The notes under the pieces: generated by a model
What the model was told of the DNA's origin: nothing
Seen by the model: the letters and a program-made list of their open reading frames with translations, nothing else
Databases searched by the model: none
Virus record (IMG/VR): IMGVR_UViG_3300047497_000267
Span: 1 to 32,337 of that record
Length of the DNA stretch: 32,337 nt
Strand: one strand, 5' to 3'
From: a virus
Made by a program: the position numbers and the translations under genes
Shown: in pieces, positions 23,780 to 31,284 of the stretch
How positions within the stretch are numbered: position 1 is the first letter of the stretch
How the letters are laid out: the number at the start of each line of letters is the position of its first letter

Positions 23780-24313
23780 CTAAGCCGCCCGTCGCCGCGA
23801 GGTCGGCGCCGTGGCGCTGTCCAGCGTGAAGGTCATCGCCGGGGTCACGCCGTCCAGCCGGTTGGCGGTTAGCGTTACGCCGCTCTGCGATACGTTCCCC
23901 ATCATCGCGGCGATGCCGTAAAGCAACTGGGCCAGGGTGGCCGGCTGGCCGTTGGCGGCATAGCTTTCGGTGAGTGCCTGGTTCAGCACGCCGTTCAGGA
24001 TCGCGTCCAGCGCCGGCGCCGCCGTATAGGGGTCGAACGCCACCACCTGCGCCTTCACGTCGGCCGGGTCGCCGCCGGTGGCCGTGGCGTGCAGCAGCAG
24101 GACGCCGTTCGTCGTGGCGTCGCCTTCGGCCGGCGTCAGCCTGTACCAGCCGTTCCCAACCTCCGCCACCGCCCCGGCCGGCGCCGCGAAGGCACCGCCA
24201 TTGCGGGAGATCGTCACTGTCGGCGCCGCGCCGGTCAGGCCTGAGATATGGTCTGACGACTGCGCCATGAAGAACAGGATCGGCCGCGTGTCGCCATTCA
24301 GGATCAGTTGCAT
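23780..24313 (-). CDS. Phage virion-associated Ig-like protein
   Basis: A 177-residue protein. Residues 1-95 form a beta-sandwich of a type frequent in phage appendage proteins: ILFFM, TVTISRNGGAFA, VGNGWYRL, NGVLLLHATATGGDP and VVAFDP. Residues 95-150 form helices (LDAILNGVLNQ, LAQLLYGIAAMM). The C-terminus begins LTANRLDG and ends in an Arg-rich tail. The start at 24313 has a good AGGAGA site. A decayed copy of its C-terminus lies at 23045-23148 on the far side of the Phd/ParE cassette. It probably belongs to the portal operon as a structural or fibre component; the exact role is unknown. Confidence 0.68.
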   Translation of the reverse strand: MQLILNGDTRPILFFMAQSSDHISGLTGAAPTVTISRNGGAFAAPAGAVAEVGNGWYRLTPAEGDATTNGVLLLHATATGGDPADVKAQVVAFDPYTAAPALDAILNGVLNQALTESYAANGQPATLAQLLYGIAAMMGNVSQSGVTLTANRLDGVTPAMTFTLDSATAPTSRRRAA

Positions 24314-24330
24314 TGATGTCTCCTGAAATG

Positions 24331-24360
24331 AAAAAGGGCGATCCTCGGACCGCCCCCTTT
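24331..24360 (-). terminator. Intrinsic terminator after the GNAT pair
   Basis: On the minus strand, AAAGGGGGCG, a loop of about ten bases and CGCCCTTTTT form a GC stem followed by a T-run (CTTTTTCATTT). It lies 26 bases after the GNAT stop and just ahead of the AGGAGA ribosome binding site of the next phage gene. Confidence 0.7.
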
Positions 24361-24386
24361 CGTTCGTTTCGTATGTCCAGGCCAGC

Positions 24387-24944
24387 TCAGATGGCGCTGA
24401 TTTCCCCGCCGTTCAGCTTATGAAGATCGACGAACATTATCGGCTCTGAGCGACTCCTGTTTTCCTCGGTGTCGAGGATCGTAAAGCCGCATCGCTCGTA
24501 AAATCCGACCGAGTTCTTTTTCGAATCTACAACGACAAAACGGCAGCCGACCCGCTCACCCACGACCGACCTGGCAATACCGACCGCCAGATCGATAAGC
24601 TGTCGGCCAAGGCCTCTGCCCTGCAGGCTCTTGTCGGTCGCGAGGCGTGCTATTTTGATCGCCGGGTATTGCCTGTACCGAAATTCGATATCGTCGATCA
24701 GCGCGGCATCTTCGTCGCCCACAACCACTTCACCGCACACCAAAGTCATGTAGCCGACGATCTTTTGAGCAGCCCCGCCGGTCAGAAACACGCCATAGGT
24801 TCGCGCGAGACTGTGCGCCTCATAGTTTTTGGCATGTTTCTGCAGGAATGTTTTCAGCGGCGTCAGAGCCGGGTCCCCAAGAGACAGTCCCGTGAGCTTA
24901 TCGTCGGGTCTTATCGCGCGGATCTGAATTTCGCCGTCGGGCAA
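24387..24944 (-). CDS. GNAT acetyltransferase, TacT/AtaT-like toxin candidate
   Basis: A 185-residue GNAT-fold protein. The order of motifs matches the toxin branch of the family: FLQKHAKN, then SLARTYG, VGYMTL, IARLATD and the acetyl-CoA loop QGRGLG at 108-113. The VVVD strand and FYERCGF follow, with Y149 as the likely general acid. Toxins of this branch acetylate the amino group of aminoacyl-tRNA and block translation. The TTG start at 24944 directly abuts the stop of the 64-aa gene, and I see no Shine-Dalgarno of its own. Translation therefore probably depends on termination and reinitiation. An intrinsic terminator follows at 24331-24360, so the pair forms a closed unit inside the late operon. 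Confidence 0.8.
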   Translation of the reverse strand: MPDGEIQIRAIRPDDKLTGLSLGDPALTPLKTFLQKHAKNYEAHSLARTYGVFLTGGAAQKIVGYMTLVCGEVVVGDEDAALIDDIEFRYRQYPAIKIARLATDKSLQGRGLGRQLIDLAVGIARSVVGERVGCRFVVVDSKKNSVGFYERCGFTILDTEENRSRSEPIMFVDLHKLNGGEISAI

Positions 24945-25139
24945 TTAGCGTTTTGCCGGCAACAATTTCACAGTTACCGAGCCGCCCTCTTCTTGGAGCT
25001 GCCGAACCATCCTGGAGCCGCGCTTGGCGCTCTCGATCGCGGCCGGCTTTGCCCGGCCATGACGAACCTGGGCCTCGAACTTCTCCGCGTCCTTTCCGGT
25101 CAGCGTGACCCGCCCGAAGGCATGCGACTTTATACTCAT
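24945..25139 (-). CDS. 64-aa putative antitoxin partner of the GNAT protein
   Basis: A 64-residue basic protein. The ATG at 25139 follows a purine-rich AAAGGGGGCAGG ribosome binding region. It has a beta-rich N-terminus (FGRVTLTGKDAEKF), a helical middle with GRAKPAA and SAKRG, and a C-terminal VTVKLLP. It does not show the ribbon-helix-helix (DUF1778) pattern usual for partners of TacT/AtaT-type toxins. The stop codon TAA is followed at once by the TTG start of the GNAT gene in the same frame. Function as an antitoxin is inferred only from this arrangement and from the palindrome upstream. An in-frame longer form from 25235 is possible but has no good start signal. Confidence 0.6.
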   Translation of the reverse strand: MSIKSHAFGRVTLTGKDAEKFEAQVRHGRAKPAAIESAKRGSRMVRQLQEEGGSVTVKLLPAKR

Positions 25140-25198
25140 GGTACACCTGCCCCCTTTCTCGAAGCCGCGGAAATCATGGTCGGTATTTGGCATCGACC

Positions 25199-25211
25199 GG
25201 ACAAATTGTCC
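25199..25211. promoter_or_regulatory. Palindromic operator candidate upstream of the GNAT pair
   Basis: GGACAAATTGTCC is a perfect 6+1+6 inverted repeat between the SGNH gene end and the 64-aa gene start. It lies just downstream of the TATAAT. This is the usual place for autoregulation by a toxin-antitoxin complex. Confidence 0.45.
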
Positions 25212-25220
25212 ACCTTTTGG

Positions 25221-25226
25221 ATTATA
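25221..25226 (-). promoter_or_regulatory. Possible -10 element of the GNAT pair
   Basis: TATAAT on the minus strand, placed so that transcription would begin just ahead of the palindrome at 25199-25211. No good -35 element is seen, so an activator or weak promoter must be assumed. Confidence 0.35.
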
Positions 25227-25237
25227 TGGCGGCACGC

Positions 25238-27607
25238 CTAAGCGTTGGCGAGGCCGGCGCGCGAGCAGCCGGCAGTGACGACGGTCGTGCCGCCGCTTCC
25301 GCTCCCAATTGGGCCCAGCGCCGCGAGCGCGGTCGCGCCCAGTGCGGCGCCGAACCGGGCGCTGCCATAGATGTTCGGATGCACCCCGTCATAGGTCCAT
25401 TCGGTGGTCCCGCCGAAGGTGATGGTGAAGGTTCCGGCCGGGAAATAGGCGCCGGCATCCAGGTGGAACGCCTTGGCGTCGCCGCTCGCCGTCCGATAGG
25501 CGCCGACCGCCGCCTGAAGGTCGGAGGCATAGCCGCCGAAGGGCGCTGTGCAGATAAAGATGTCGGTGGACGGCCCGGCCAGCGATCTCAAGCTGGGCAG
25601 AAGCGTTGCCACGTCGGCCTGGATCGTGCCGCCGGCCACCGGCGTCGATTGCCGCGCATCGTTCCCGCCATGGACGACGAAGATATAGTCCAGGCCCGAA
25701 AAGCTCCGCCCGCGGCCCGCGCTGTAGAGGCTGTATGTGCTCATGAACGGCGGAATGCCGACATTGCCGATCGTCTCGAATCCCTGGCCGCCATAGCAGA
25801 CCTGCCCATATTCGGCGTTCAGTGCCAGGGCCAGCACGGTCGGGAAGGCCTGCAGCGCGTCGTTCCCCCCGCCGGACAGAACATGCTGGCCCTCGCCGAT
25901 CGAGTCCGAATAGATCAGCGCCCGCTTCGGCTTCAGGGCGCCATAGGCCGAGATCGCGCCGCCGTTATCGACCGTGATCCCGGTGATGCGCACCACGTCG
26001 GTCGGGCTCACCCCGGCCGAGCCCCAGCGGATGCCGGTGCCGTCGGTGGTGGAGCTCGAGACGAAATAGACCTCCACCTGGTTCACCGCGGCGGGATCAA
26101 GCGACGATGACAGGCCGATCGCGCTCTGGTTGGTCAGCCCCACATCGGTCCAGCTTGCGCCGTTCACGGAGTAGCGGACGATCGGCGGCACGCCGTACCC
26201 GGCCAGCGGCGCGGTATCGATATTCAGCGACAGGTTGGCCGTGCCCGTGACCGCGAACTTCACATAGGCGCCCGGCGCGCTGGCCTGCATCGTGTCGGCG
26301 GCGACGCCGAACGTGCTCGGGGCCAGATGGTCCCAATTGCCCGGCGAGAAGAAGAAATGCCCGTCGGTGCAGGGCACGGTCAGCGGGCCGGAGCTGACCG
26401 CGCAGGATACGCTGTGCGCCGCCGAGAACGCGCCCGATCCCGACAGGGTCAAGGTGATCGTGGCGCCGGCCGACCCGCCCGGCGGGGTATAGGTGAAGGT
26501 TTGGGCCGCGCCGGCATTGGCCGAGGTGAAGGTCAGCGCCGTGATCGCGCCGCCGCCATCCTTGAACGCGCCGCCCGCGCCCTCGTCGGACAAAGCGATC
26601 GTCTCATTGGCCGACAGCGTGCCGTTCAGCGTGACGGTGTATGCCGCGGTGGCCGCGCCCGGCGTCGTTCCATGTGACGACGGCGTCACCGAAAAGCCGG
26701 TCGCCGGAATATTCAGCACACAGCTCGCCATATGCGTCGCGCTGAACCCGCCGCCGGCGGTCGCCGTCAGCGTAATGGGTGAGGCGGTCGCCCCGCCGGC
26801 CGGCGTATAGGTGAATGCCTGCCCGGCGGCGGTGGTAAAGGTCAGCGCCGCGATCGCCGCCCCGCCGCCATCCCTGAACACCCCGCCCGCCCCGCCATCA
26901 GACAGCGCGACCGTGGTGGAGGCCGAAGGCGTGCCGTTCGGCGTGACCGTATAATTGCCCGTCGCACTGCCCGGGCTGGCGGTTTGCGAAGACGGGGTAA
27001 GGGTGAAATCGCTGCCAGCGGATCGGAGATCGTCCAGCGTAAAATTGTCAGCCCCAGCATTGGGCGTCGTGCCCTGGTTGTAGAGGCCGGGATAGCCGGG
27101 GGCAGTGATGGAGGAGTCGGCTGTTTGAGTTGACCATCCGGACGGCTCCGTACCTGTTTGATTCCACACTTTGACAGAGATAGTGGAACCCTCAATCCGG
27201 GCCCTCAAACTTACCGCGCCGGATAGTCCAGCCTCCGCCCAGGTCTTGATTTTATTAAATGTTCCACTTGTTCGCGTATAAATATCCCAAGTACTATTAA
27301 GATCACTCGCACTATCTGAGACAACAAGATAGCCATTCTGTCCGTCCGTTGATCCTCTTAAAAAGACGCCCATAAAACTTGAGCTCGAATTCGGCTGAAT
27401 GTCCAAGCGGACTTCCATGTCCAAAAGTGCATTGGCGCCGGTGAACATGATAATCGCGCCATCAGGCGATGTACTCCCGAGTGCATTAGGGGGCGATACG
27501 AAGGAGGTGCTTTGCACAGCCCAAGAGCTACCGCCTATCGGGTTCCATCCTCCGGGGAGATTGCCCACGGCAGTTTCATCGAAGTTTTGGGAATAGATGA
27601 TGGTCAT
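25238..27607 (-). CDS. Large SGNH/GDSL hydrolase tail or appendage protein
   Basis: A 789-residue modular protein. Residues 1-195 look like a jelly-roll lectin-like domain. Residues 201-300 and 304-403 are two tandem Ig-like repeats. Residues 410-555 form a further beta-rich domain. Residues 560-765 form an SGNH esterase: YSDSIGEG with nucleophile S569, GGND with N649, and DGVHPN with D740 and H743. Such domains deacylate polysaccharides, and on phage tails they trim acetylated surface glycans at adsorption. There is no signal peptide, which fits a virion protein. The position between terminase and portal is unusual for a tail fibre, and a capsid-bound appendage is an alternative. The DNA for the first 200 residues is clearly more AT-rich than the rest, so the gene looks chimeric. 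Confidence 0.82.
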   Translation of the reverse strand: MTIIYSQNFDETAVGNLPGGWNPIGGSSWAVQSTSFVSPPNALGSTSPDGAIIMFTGANALLDMEVRLDIQPNSSSSFMGVFLRGSTDGQNGYLVVSDSASDLNSTWDIYTRTSGTFNKIKTWAEAGLSGAVSLRARIEGSTISVKVWNQTGTEPSGWSTQTADSSITAPGYPGLYNQGTTPNAGADNFTLDDLRSAGSDFTLTPSSQTASPGSATGNYTVTPNGTPSASTTVALSDGGAGGVFRDGGGAAIAALTFTTAAGQAFTYTPAGGATASPITLTATAGGGFSATHMASCVLNIPATGFSVTPSSHGTTPGAATAAYTVTLNGTLSANETIALSDEGAGGAFKDGGGAITALTFTSANAGAAQTFTYTPPGGSAGATITLTLSGSGAFSAAHSVSCAVSSGPLTVPCTDGHFFFSPGNWDHLAPSTFGVAADTMQASAPGAYVKFAVTGTANLSLNIDTAPLAGYGVPPIVRYSVNGASWTDVGLTNQSAIGLSSSLDPAAVNQVEVYFVSSSTTDGTGIRWGSAGVSPTDVVRITGITVDNGGAISAYGALKPKRALIYSDSIGEGQHVLSGGGNDALQAFPTVLALALNAEYGQVCYGGQGFETIGNVGIPPFMSTYSLYSAGRGRSFSGLDYIFVVHGGNDARQSTPVAGGTIQADVATLLPSLRSLAGPSTDIFICTAPFGGYASDLQAAVGAYRTASGDAKAFHLDAGAYFPAGTFTITFGGTTEWTYDGVHPNIYGSARFGAALGATALAALGPIGSGSGGTTVVTAGCSRAGLANA
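26399..27007 (-). repeat. Two tandem Ig-like domain repeats inside the SGNH protein
   Basis: Residues 201-300 (26708-27007) and 304-403 (26399-26698) align along their full length. Each begins with F-x-x-TPSS, then PG-A-T, then YTVT-NGT, then ALSD-GAGG-F-DGGGA, then ALTFT, then FTYTP-GG, and ends in FSA-H-x-SC. The copies are diverged at the DNA level, so this is domain duplication and not a recent repeat. Confidence 0.85.
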
Positions 27608-27792
27608 CTTTTCTCTCTGGCGGACAGGAAGACAGATTCATCAAGAAGGCGTAATTTTTCGCCCGACGGCGATACACCTGGGGGCTCACGCAAAGACGCT
27701 GGGGCAGTGGGCACAACGGCAACTATGCACCCAAGCGCAATTCACCCCTCGCGAGGCACTCTATTGCTCGCAAAAATTGGAACTATCTTTGA

Positions 27793-29046
27793 TCAGTCTG
27801 CGCCGCGATTGCGAGCATCTAACGGAGCAGCGACTTCCTGATGAGAGCCAAAGCTGACTACAGAGTGGGTTTCTGTATCGACCAGTGGTGGAGGGGCACC
27901 CACGAGGCTTTCTCCTGGTCCTTCAACCCCGCGAGCCCGCGCGACAAATGAAAATTTCTTCCGCATTTTCAGTATGGGTTTTTCGAGGCACCACCAAGAA
28001 AATGCCGCAAAAATCGTAATAGGGACTACCGAGATAATGAAATTTGAATACCCGCTTGTGGTAGATGGCAATGCAGCTCTTACTGCTTGCTGGATGGGTA
28101 AGCCATAAAGATAAATCCCGTAACTATAATCTCCGGTGCCATAGATCGGTAATTTCGGTATACGAGTGCAACCGATAAAGACCATCATATAGATCAACGG
28201 AACACATAGAATAGAGTTAAGCAGAGGGAAGCTCAGCCAGCCTGCGGGCTTGATGAGGGAAACTAGGAAACAGACCGCTAGAGCAGAGCCGAAATACCGG
28301 CGATCATACGGTATGCGCTCCCGATATAGATATGCCAGGATTCCTAAAACGAAGGATAAGAAAAGACGAGATCCTCGGCCAGTAAGCAGGCTATCGCTAA
28401 TGTTTCCAATTGGAGTTTCAGCGCTAAGATAAAGCCTTGAAATTCCAACTCCTAATATGGTGTAGGCAATGGCTATCACAACTAAGGTTTTTGGTCGTTT
28501 GAGCATTCCAAAGAGGATAAACGCCGACATGATCGCGTAACATCCAATCTCAAACGGTACTGTCCATAGCGACCAGTTTACGAGATTGCTGGGGTTTCCC
28601 GCGAACACACCGGGCAACTTGTAATGCATGAAGCCGATCAGGTTGCCAAAGTATGCCAATACCTCAGGCGATGAAAAATACGTCTTAATATCTAAATTAG
28701 TAAATATCGGCCCTAATATAAAAGCCGAAAGCGTCAGTTCCAGGAGCAAAGCTGGGAATATTCTTAGGCTTCTGTTTATTAAGAAGTCCTTTAGACCTAG
28801 ACGTTGCGCGCTTCCTGCTATCAGGAATCCACTGAGACCGAAGAACATAACTAGCATGCCATAGCCTGGGAACCAGACTATCGGGGTGAAATCGAGCCAT
28901 TTTGCTCCATTGGCAACTGGAGCCGAATGCCAAGCCACAATGGAAAGTGCCAAGGCGACTCTCAAGAAGTCAAAGCCTCCTCCGAGGCCTCGATTCTTAG
29001 CTAAAATGTCACTGATTGTCGATTTGGAAGCTTGGTATTTATCCAT
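27793..29046 (-). CDS. Acyltransferase-3 family membrane protein (OafA/YrhL type)
   Basis: A 417-residue polytopic inner-membrane protein. The N-terminal signature is clear: FDFLR at about 25-29, then VAWHSA with the likely catalytic H40, then FFGLSGFLIAG. About ten hydrophobic helices follow, and the C-terminal 50 residues are cytoplasmic-looking and Pro/Gly-rich. Members of this family transfer acetyl or other acyl groups to surface sugars such as O-antigen. In prophages they cause serotype conversion that can alter the phage receptor. The gene is far richer in A+T than its neighbours (for example 28680-28800), strong evidence of separate transfer. It lies directly upstream of the SGNH-hydrolase gene, which may act on the same kind of acyl mark. 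The exact sugar substrate cannot be read from sequence. Confidence 0.92.
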   Translation of the reverse strand: MDKYQASKSTISDILAKNRGLGGGFDFLRVALALSIVAWHSAPVANGAKWLDFTPIVWFPGYGMLVMFFGLSGFLIAGSAQRLGLKDFLINRSLRIFPALLLELTLSAFILGPIFTNLDIKTYFSSPEVLAYFGNLIGFMHYKLPGVFAGNPSNLVNWSLWTVPFEIGCYAIMSAFILFGMLKRPKTLVVIAIAYTILGVGISRLYLSAETPIGNISDSLLTGRGSRLFLSFVLGILAYLYRERIPYDRRYFGSALAVCFLVSLIKPAGWLSFPLLNSILCVPLIYMMVFIGCTRIPKLPIYGTGDYSYGIYLYGLPIQQAVRAALPSTTSGYSNFIISVVPITIFAAFSWWCLEKPILKMRKKFSFVARARGVEGPGESLVGAPPPLVDTETHSVVSFGSHQEVAAPLDARNRGAD

Positions 29047-29141
29047 CTATCTTTCATGCCTAATCGGGCTGTACTGAATATAGCGGCCAAACTCACAATA
29101 CGTGATTAGAGAGCCGACCGTGCCGAGGTACAGCAACGCCA

Positions 29142-29483
29142 CTATTCACTGCTTTGACGCTGTAGACTGGTCTGTCTCGCTTCCAGAAACTCGCTGAGCC
29201 GTTCCTTCAGTTTCCGTGTTTCGTCGGCGGTCACGGCAAAGCGTTGGCCGTCCATCTTTATGGTCACAGAGGTGCCTGCGGCGTTCAGGGGGCCGTTCCA
29301 GGCGATGTCGACGCCGTTGCGGTGGATGGCATTGGTGCCCAGCACCCAGCCTTCGCGGTCGCGGGTCAGGCCCTCGGCCAGCATGTCGATATGGCTGTGT
29401 TTGCCCCAGGTAGGCTTCTTCTCAGGCTTGGCCGGCCGCCTGAGGCGGCTCAGCAGAGTCGACAAGGTGGCGGCAAAGGGCAT
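29142..29483 (-). CDS. Small phage protein of unknown function
   Basis: A 113-residue protein with no family I recognise. It has a basic N-terminal stretch (RLRRPAKPEKKP), a central segment that looks like short beta strands, and a charged amphipathic C-terminal helix. The start at 29483 (MPFAAT) lacks a strong ribosome binding site. The frame is open upstream to 29591, which would overlap the coiled-coil gene by about 59 bases, so the start is uncertain. It ends just before the AT-rich acyltransferase segment and is therefore the last typical GC-rich phage gene on that side. Confidence 0.55.
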   Translation of the reverse strand: MPFAATLSTLLSRLRRPAKPEKKPTWGKHSHIDMLAEGLTRDREGWVLGTNAIHRNGVDIAWNGPLNAAGTSVTIKMDGQRFAVTADETRKLKERLSEFLEARQTSLQRQSSE

Positions 29484-29532
29484 GCCCGTAATGTAAGATA
29501 GTCGGCGTATCCCGTCCAGCGCGCGGACTGCA

Positions 29533-30273
29533 TCAGCGTTCCAGTTCCGCCGCGCGTGCCCGCCAGAAACGGCCATATTCGGCCGTGCCATCCAGCGCGG
29601 CGCAGGCGGCCTCAGCGGCGTCCAGCTGAGCAGCCGCCGACAACTTCGTAGGCGAGAGAAACTCCACGACCGTTCGCCCGGTTGCGGCGTGAATCACCGG
29701 GAAATCGGCGATCAGCACCTCGTCCAGCGCGGTCAGTTCCCGCCGCACCTGCTCCAGATCGCCGTAGCGGCGCCAATATTCGGCGGCCAGCCAGGCGCCT
29801 TCCTCCCGCAGCACCGCGGCGATGGCCGGGCGGATGCGGGCCTTGATCGCGCCCACCCGCGCATCGGCCTCGGCGATCGCCCGCCGCGCCGCCTCGAGCG
29901 CCGTGCGCGCCGCCCCGGCCTTCAGGGAGGCGGCCTTCAGCGCCGCCTCGGCGTCATGCCGGTCGGCGCGGGGCTCGGGCGCCGCGCCGGGGTCTGAACC
30001 GGCGGCGGCCCAGGCGGCGATGCGGCGTGTATAGTCGGCGTCGAGCTCGGCCAGCCGGGCGCGGGCCGCCGCCTCATCCGCGATTTCCGCCTCCAGCCGG
30101 GCGACGGGCGCCCGGGCGGCCAGCGCCGCGCGCTCGGCCTCGCGCAGATCCATCTTCAGCTCGGCCAGATCGTGCCTGGCCGGGGAGGCGGCATGGGTTT
30201 CCCTGACCGGCGGCGCAGCGCGAACGGTTTCGGGGGCGGGTTTCGCAAGGGTGGCGGATTTGGGCATGGTCAT
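29533..30273 (-). CDS. Alanine-rich coiled-coil phage protein
   Basis: About 246 residues. A Pro/Ala-rich N-terminal segment is followed by a long heptad-like region rich in Ala, Glu and Arg, typical of an extended coiled coil, and then a more globular C-terminus. No enzymatic motif is seen. Its place directly after the terminase suggests a packaging accessory or scaffold role, but that is only positional. Two ATGs, at 30273 and 30267, follow an AGAGG sequence; the second has the better spacing. The frame is open upstream to 30474, but that part reads as AT-rich non-phage-like sequence. The stop lies 49 bases upstream of the chosen start of the next gene. Confidence 0.72.
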   Translation of the reverse strand: MTMPKSATLAKPAPETVRAAPPVRETHAASPARHDLAELKMDLREAERAALAARAPVARLEAEIADEAAARARLAELDADYTRRIAAWAAAGSDPGAAPEPRADRHDAEAALKAASLKAGAARTALEAARRAIAEADARVGAIKARIRPAIAAVLREEGAWLAAEYWRRYGDLEQVRRELTALDEVLIADFPVIHAATGRTVVEFLSPTKLSAAAQLDAAEAACAALDGTAEYGRFWRARAAELER

Positions 30274-30509
30274 TGCCTCTTCGGTGGTTGCGTTGGAGCG
30301 AATTACAACGTTAGCAGGAACTACCTGCCGCATTATGTTGCCGGGTTCCGATTCAGGTATAACAATAGGGAAATGGGAGACATTTTCGGGACTGCGTTTT
30401 GCGAGTGCGAATGGGAAGAAAGTCACGGCGAACACAACTCCGTAACGCACGGCAGAGCGCTCAACCCAGACCAAATTTCACGAAAAATCATGACGGATCA
30501 GCCGAGGAA

Positions 30510-31205
30510 ATGCCGGAAAACATCCCCCGTTTGGAGGCCGTCTCTGCTCAAGTGCCGTCCCCGGAGGAACAACACCGCTCCTATGAACGCAATTACTGGG
30601 GCCGCCAAATTGGGGTCGCCATTGGACTGAATTGGATAAGCGGTATCGCGGCAGTCGTCGGGATATTTGGCCTGATACTTGTCGTTTGCGGTCTGCGCGA
30701 AAGCCGCAGAGCGACGGTCGAAGCGAATCGCGCTTGGCTCGCCCCCGTCTGGAATCAGCTATCGTTCGAGCAACCCAATCTGATTTTCAATATTAAGCTC
30801 GTAAATTTCGGGCGGGAGCCCGCAGTTGATGTTGGGCAGAGCACGGCCACACATGAATTCGTGGATGTCTCTAACAACGAGGCTTTAGAGAAAATAAGAT
30901 GGCCTGACGTTGATAGCTGCATCGGCGTCAGGACCAAACCTCACGGGATGGTCGTCTATCCTCTGCAAACTGACAGCCCTGACAATCCTACCTTCCAGTT
31001 CAATATTCCGATTACTGCCGACCCCAAGCTCGCCGCTGATTTGATCGGCTTCAAAAATGGAACCAGAGGGATTCTGCTTGTTGGATGCTTTGCCTATCTA
31101 ACATTCGGCGAGCCTCGTCATTCTCAATTCTGTTTTTTGGAACGAAAACTTGTAGACGGAACATACCGTGCTACCGCCTGCAAATCGGGCGCATACGCCG
31201 ATTGA
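30510..31205 (+). CDS. Membrane-anchored protein of unknown function (NRAWL / GREPA type)
   Basis: A 231-residue protein with one transmembrane helix at about residues 42-62, preceded by a short N-terminal tail and followed by a soluble domain. After the helix come NRAWL (73-77) and VNFGREPAVDV (98-108). This layout is common in unnamed bacterial membrane proteins in which NRAWL-type and NxGxxPA-type motifs follow a single helix. I know of no established function. The ATG at 30510 is chosen because it begins just before the membrane domain; the frame stays open upstream to 30399, so a longer form is possible. The gene lies opposite to the terminase and coiled-coil genes and is visibly richer in A+T than they are. 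This fits a separately acquired cargo gene. Confidence 0.7.
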   Translation: MPENIPRLEAVSAQVPSPEEQHRSYERNYWGRQIGVAIGLNWISGIAAVVGIFGLILVVCGLRESRRATVEANRAWLAPVWNQLSFEQPNLIFNIKLVNFGREPAVDVGQSTATHEFVDVSNNEALEKIRWPDVDSCIGVRTKPHGMVVYPLQTDSPDNPTFQFNIPITADPKLAADLIGFKNGTRGILLVGCFAYLTFGEPRHSQFCFLERKLVDGTYRATACKSGAYAD

Positions 31206-31284
31206 ATCGAGAAATGGAACTGTGACGGGGGTAGCGAGTGGAGCAAAAGATAAGGTCAAGATAGGCATAGTCGGTCGATCTGCT

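Noticed and set aside
27597-27857. Possible 86-codon plus-strand gene after the acyltransferase
   Set aside because: It overlaps the acyltransferase end, has no clear ribosome binding site and shows no family resemblance; the 185-bp gap is better left as intergenic.
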